In this document: one piece after another, positions 15,445 through 18,827 of the stretch
Position numbering within the stretch: position 1 is the first letter of the stretch
Layout of the letters: each line of letters opens with the position of its first letter
The notes under the pieces: generated by a model
Told to the model about the DNA's origin: nothing
Seen by the model: only the letters and a program-made list of their open reading frames with translations
Database searches by the model: none
Translations under genes and position numbers: made by a program
DNA from: JAMCXS01 sp046705545
Lineage (GTDB): Bacteria > Acidobacteriota > Terriglobia > UBA7540
DNA: 18,827 nt
NCBI GenBank assembly: GCA_046705545.1
Contig: JBJKQF010000003.1
Span: 1 to 18,827 of the forward strand
Direction of reading: 5' to 3'

Positions 15445-17466
15445 ATGCGGCAAATTATTCCCAGAAAACTTGCGCTTGCGGCATGGGTCTTGCTACTTCC
15501 CGGACTCGCGCAGGCGCAGCCCTCCGTCCGGGCGGTCACCGACAGAACCAGTTATAACGTGGGGTCAGAAGTTTTGATGCGGCTCGTCCCCGAGTCCGTG
15601 ACCGCGACGCGCGTGATTACCGTCTTTTCAGCGGCCGTCCGATACGCGGGAGAACCGCAGGCGGTCTATACCACCCCAGCCTCCCAAATGTGGAGCGTTC
15701 CGAGCGGAGCCGCCGGGATCTCGTACGCTCCTTTATGGAAAATCCCGCGGGAGTCCAAGACCGGCCGCTACGAGATTGATCTGCTGGGTTACGACAAGAT
15801 TTCAGGACGGAGGGTTGCCGAAATCAGCGGGGCCGGCTCTTTTGTCGTTCATCGCCAGCGGGTTCAGGTGGAGCGCATCAAGCTGGGCAAGACCTTTTAT
15901 GTCACGGGCGATCAGGTCGCTTGCAAAGTGACTTTGAAGAACCTGACTCGCCATCCTCTTCGCGGATTGCGGGTTGAGTTTTCCAATCGCTATTGGCCGT
16001 GGATTGCCGGACCCGCGCAGCAGGCTGCCGCCAGCATCGTGACCCTGACGGACAATCTGTCGCTGGCCGCGGGCGCAGAGCAGGTGGTCCGCTCCAGCAG
16101 GGCTGCCGTCGCGCCGCCGGTCACCAAGCCTGCGATGTACCAATACGGCGTGGTGGTTTGGGACCACGACCGTAAGAACGTCCTGGCAATCGCCTTCAGC
16201 CAGCTTGTTTTGATCCGCCCGCCGGGCATCGATTCGCCCCAGCCTTATCCTCACCAATACACCTATCCGACGCTCAGCGACGTGAACGCCAAGAGCTACC
16301 GCCGTTTCTATCCTCCCGGGCTCGACTCAGGAGCCATCCGGTTCGATCGGGCCCATACGATGTTTACGCCCGGAAGCGATGCAACGATCAAATTTTCTGT
16401 TCGGAATCCCGGAACGGCTCCTTGGAAGCGGATTGCTATGGAGGCGAGATTGCTGGGTCCCGGTGGCAAGGAAGTTGAGAAGAAAATCCTCGCTCAGAGC
16501 CTCGACTTGGCGCCCAGCGCTGCACCGCTCCGCGAAAGCGTAACCTTTACTTTGCCTCGCGGCCGGGCCGGGCTTGACCATGCTGAAGTCTCTCTCCGCG
16601 ATCCTTCCGGCAACACCGTGGCGCAAGGCAGTCTCGGCTTGGGAATCAACACGCTGCCCAAATCCATCATGATTTTCTGCGCGCACGAAGATGACGAGGG
16701 AGGCTGGGCAGGTTTGATCCGCGCGGCGGTGGAGAATCACATTCCCATCCACTTTGTCTACTTTACCAGCGGCGACGCCGGTTCGTGCGATTTATATTAT
16801 GAGCACTCGTGCAGCCCTTCCGAGGCCTTGAACTTTGGCGCGATTAGGATGGCGGAGACGCGGGCGGCGCTCGGCCACCTGGGCGTGAACTGGCAGGATA
16901 TCTATTTTCTGGGATTACCGGACGGTGGCTCGGGAGAGATCTGGTACCATCACTTGAGCCCCGCGAACCCTTATCTCGCCGTGCTTCTGGCCTGTGACCA
17001 CGCTCCCTATCAAGATGCCTTTCGGCACAATCTGCCGTACGCGCGTGATTCCGTGGTGGCTGCCGTCAAAGCTCTGGTGATGAAATTCCATCCTCAAGTC
17101 ATCGTAACCGCGCACCCGCCTTCTGAAGGACACATCGATCATATCGTGAACGGCTATTTCGTGGTCCAGGCGCTCCAGCAGCTTGTGAAGGAGCGCGCTC
17201 TCCGTCCGTTGAGCGTTAAGGTCTATGTCGATAAGGTATACAATCCCAAGACCTTGCCTCCCACGCCTTACCACTACTCCAAGCGGGTTTTGTGTGTTTC
17301 GGGAGAAGTCATGGCGCTGGGACAGGAGGCCGGATGGTTCTATCAGTCTCAAGGCGGCAATCGTATGGAGGGAAATATTCGGGATTTTGACCGGCTTCCC
17401 CACACACTAGATTACCGTCAGGTGTTAGACTGGAATAAACACCAAGGATGGAACGAAAAGCCTTAA
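15445..17466 (+). CDS. Secreted PIG-L family deacetylase with N-terminal beta-sandwich-like domains
   Basis: This 673-residue protein has a signal peptide (about residues 1-24, ending GLAQA), a long region of about 380 residues that looks like successive Ig-like or CARDB-like beta domains (for example VACKVTLKNLTRHPLRGLRV and ATIKFSVRNPGTAPWKRIA), and then a PIG-L (LmbE-like) domain from about residue 405. The zinc-site motif is AHEDDE at 413-418, with Glu replacing the usual Pro of AHPDDE. A second His/Asp cluster is HIDH at 563-566. PIG-L enzymes hydrolyse N-acetyl groups on amino-sugar conjugates. Export implies an extracellular or periplasmic substrate such as an N-acetylated glycan. GGTGAGG (15434-15440) supports the ATG. 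The gene is probably co-transcribed with the permease and the zinc-ribbon gene. Family is sure; substrate is not. Confidence 0.88.
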   Translation: MRQIIPRKLALAAWVLLLPGLAQAQPSVRAVTDRTSYNVGSEVLMRLVPESVTATRVITVFSAAVRYAGEPQAVYTTPASQMWSVPSGAAGISYAPLWKIPRESKTGRYEIDLLGYDKISGRRVAEISGAGSFVVHRQRVQVERIKLGKTFYVTGDQVACKVTLKNLTRHPLRGLRVEFSNRYWPWIAGPAQQAAASIVTLTDNLSLAAGAEQVVRSSRAAVAPPVTKPAMYQYGVVVWDHDRKNVLAIAFSQLVLIRPPGIDSPQPYPHQYTYPTLSDVNAKSYRRFYPPGLDSGAIRFDRAHTMFTPGSDATIKFSVRNPGTAPWKRIAMEARLLGPGGKEVEKKILAQSLDLAPSAAPLRESVTFTLPRGRAGLDHAEVSLRDPSGNTVAQGSLGLGINTLPKSIMIFCAHEDDEGGWAGLIRAAVENHIPIHFVYFTSGDAGSCDLYYEHSCSPSEALNFGAIRMAETRAALGHLGVNWQDIYFLGLPDGGSGEIWYHHLSPANPYLAVLLACDHAPYQDAFRHNLPYARDSVVAAVKALVMKFHPQVIVTAHPPSEGHIDHIVNGYFVVQALQQLVKERALRPLSVKVYVDKVYNPKTLPPTPYHYSKRVLCVSGEVMALGQEAGWFYQSQGGNRMEGNIRDFDRLPHTLDYRQVLDWNKHQGWNEKP

Positions 17467-17505
17467 GCTTGAGTTCGGAGAATTCCAAGGGGGAAAGAAT
17501 CATTC

Positions 17506-18090
17506 ATGGCTGAATCAACCAGCCCGGGGGAAACACCGCTGGCGACGGGTTTCCCGGAAGAGCCCTTCGCCTGTCCGCATTGCGGTCAGATGCTGGCGCC
17601 CTCCGTCCGGGTTTGCGCTTCCTGCAAGCAACCGATTGATCCTAGCGAAATCCAGCGGCCGCCCGTTTCAATGATCATTGCCGAGCAGATCATTCCTCTG
17701 CCGCCGAAAGTGCAAGCGCGGTTTTCGTGGAGGATTTTTTTCGCGGTATTAGTAGGCTGGTTTCTGCTGGCCGTAGTCTTTGAGAGCCTTTTGGGATATC
17801 AGAGGAGCCAGTTTGTGTTGGGCGGCGTGGTGGTTGGCTCTTCGCTGTGGGTCCTTTACGATGCCCGAACACGCGGCGTTCCCAAAGGTACCCGCTGGAG
17901 CTTGGGTTCGCTGCTCCTTTGGATTCTTGTCTTTCCCTGGTACCTATCCCGCCGGAAGACTCCCAAAGCTCCTTGCCCACTTATGGAAGGAGAGCCGAGC
18001 CGATTCGCCCGGACCTTGATATTCGTCCTTCTCGTTGTGCTCCTTCTAAGTGCGTTGATGATGGTGATGAAAGGTCCTGCGCACCATTAG
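17506..18090 (+). CDS. Zinc-ribbon membrane protein of unknown function
   Basis: This is a 194-residue protein without a recognised function. Four cysteines in CPHCG (Cys23, Cys26) and CASCK (Cys37, Cys40) form a typical small zinc ribbon at the cytoplasmic N-terminus. About four membrane segments follow at 77-96, 103-118, 131-147 and 170-188, with basic stretches such as LSRRK between the third and fourth. The start ATG 17506 lies behind AAGGGGGAAAG at a somewhat long spacing. It follows the PIG-L gene by 39 bases and probably shares its transcript, then converges on galK. The zinc ribbon may serve protein contact rather than nucleic-acid binding. Stop codon is TAG. Confidence 0.8.
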   Translation: MAESTSPGETPLATGFPEEPFACPHCGQMLAPSVRVCASCKQPIDPSEIQRPPVSMIIAEQIIPLPPKVQARFSWRIFFAVLVGWFLLAVVFESLLGYQRSQFVLGGVVVGSSLWVLYDARTRGVPKGTRWSLGSLLLWILVFPWYLSRRKTPKAPCPLMEGEPSRFARTLIFVLLVVLLLSALMMVMKGPAHH

Positions 18091-18117
18091 CACTTTCTTC
18101 TGTTGCCAGCGAAAATC

Positions 18118-18827
18118 TCAAACTGTTTCATGGCTGGTTAGCGTCAAGGCGCCGTCCGAAGCCCCACAGACGTAAACTTCGGCGTCCCGGCCCATTGCTT
18201 TGCGGTAGCCTGTCTTCAAAGTGTCCGAAACGGATTGCGCGGCGGAGGCAAGGACCAGATTGACCGTGCATCCGCCGAAACCCGCCCCCGTCATCCGCGC
18301 TCCCAGAACCTCGGTCTGCTGGCGGGCCAGCTCTACCAGGACGTCGAGTTCCCGGCAGCTCACTTCATAATCGTCCCGCAAGCTCTCGTGGGAGGCGTTC
18401 ATCAGCTCGCCGAACTTTCCCAAGGCCCCTTTTTCCAAAACATCGACGGCTTCCAGAACGCGGTAGTTTTCGGTGATGACATGCCGGGCGCGCTTTAGGA
18501 GCGCTCCTGCCAAAATGTGGCCGGCCCTTTCCAATCCTGTCAGGTCAACATCCCGAAGCGAGTTTACCGCCAAGCCGGCGGCTCTCAGTTGCGCCACCGC
18601 CTCGCGGCACTGCTTGAGGCGAATTTCATATTCGGATGAGGCCAGCGCCCGCCGGACGCCCGAATTGCAGACCACGATCTTGACGTTCCCGTGGAGAGGA
18701 ACGTGCCGATAGGAGAGATCGCGGCAATCGAGAAACAGGGCATGATGCTGCTTGCCGAGCGCGCAGACAAACTGATCCATGATGCCGCAGGGAACCTTGA
18801 CGAACTCATTTTCTGCCCGGCGGGCGA
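18118..18827 (-). CDS. galK: Galactokinase, C-terminal part (5' end beyond window)
   Basis: Galactokinase phosphorylates D-galactose to galactose 1-phosphate with ATP, the entry step of the Leloir pathway. The frame is open to the window edge and reads ARRAENEFVKVPCGIMDQFV, the conserved centre of the enzyme; the Asp of GIMDQF (codon 18777-18775) is the catalytic base. The C-terminal GHMP motif is GARMTGAGFGGCTVN. The N-terminal galactose signature and the PxGxxSSS-type ATP motif are outside the window. The gene converges on the zinc-ribbon gene with 27 bases between the stops. No galT or galE is seen here. Another GHMP sugar kinase is unlikely with these motifs. Confidence 0.93.
   Translation of the reverse strand, partial: ARRAENEFVKVPCGIMDQFVCALGKQHHALFLDCRDLSYRHVPLHGNVKIVVCNSGVRRALASSEYEIRLKQCREAVAQLRAAGLAVNSLRDVDLTGLERAGHILAGALLKRARHVITENYRVLEAVDVLEKGALGKFGELMNASHESLRDDYEVSCRELDVLVELARQQTEVLGARMTGAGFGGCTVNLVLASAAQSVSDTLKTGYRKAMGRDAEVYVCGASDGALTLTSHETV

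Overview
This window looks like a chromosomal segment from a moderately GC-rich, heterotrophic Gram-negative-type soil or sediment bacterium. The gene mix (fadN-type beta-oxidation, many secreted sugar-modifying proteins, a large secreted PIG-L deacetylase) resembles Acidobacteriota. That placement is inference from gene content only. No rRNA, tRNA, CRISPR array, insertion sequence or phage gene was seen.

Region 1 (1-5621, + strand) is a fatty-acid beta-oxidation operon: the 3' part of fadN (3-hydroxyacyl-CoA dehydrogenase/enoyl-CoA hydratase), thiolase fadA, an aldo/keto reductase, and acyl-CoA dehydrogenase fadE. The order is that of the Bacillus subtilis fadN-fadA-fadE operon, with the reductase inserted between fadA and fadE. 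Region 2 (5622-7117) holds a small tandem-ACT-domain protein (- strand) and a divergent ribokinase (+ strand). A strong inverted repeat lies between them, directly before the ribosome binding site of the ACT gene.

Region 3 (7142-13628, all - strand) reads from right to left as a five-gene sugar-catabolism operon: TIM-barrel sugar isomerase/epimerase, Gfo/Idh/MocA NAD(P)-dependent oxidoreductase, xylulokinase-type FGGY kinase, a secreted aldose 1-epimerase, and a secreted mutarotase-like (DUF4380-type) protein. The last gene carries one in-frame TAG at codon 203, and clear homologous-looking sequence continues in the same frame beyond it. It is annotated as a probable recent pseudogene. The operon head has a potentially structured 5' leader, and two of its internal gaps carry degenerate tandem repeats with a period of about 13-14 nt.

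Region 4 (13981-18090, + strand) runs divergently: an NCS1-family nucleobase/cation permease, a 673-residue secreted PIG-L deacetylase with beta-sandwich-like N-terminal domains, and a small zinc-ribbon membrane protein. Region 5 (18118 to the window edge, - strand) is the C-terminal part of galactokinase.

Together the genes describe an organism that oxidises fatty acids and takes up and phosphorylates several sugars (ribose, xylulose-like ketoses, galactose). No clearly undescribed defence or mobile system was found. The observations most worth checking are the interrupted mutarotase-like gene, the two structured leaders, the composition of the sugar operon, and the permease/PIG-L pairing.
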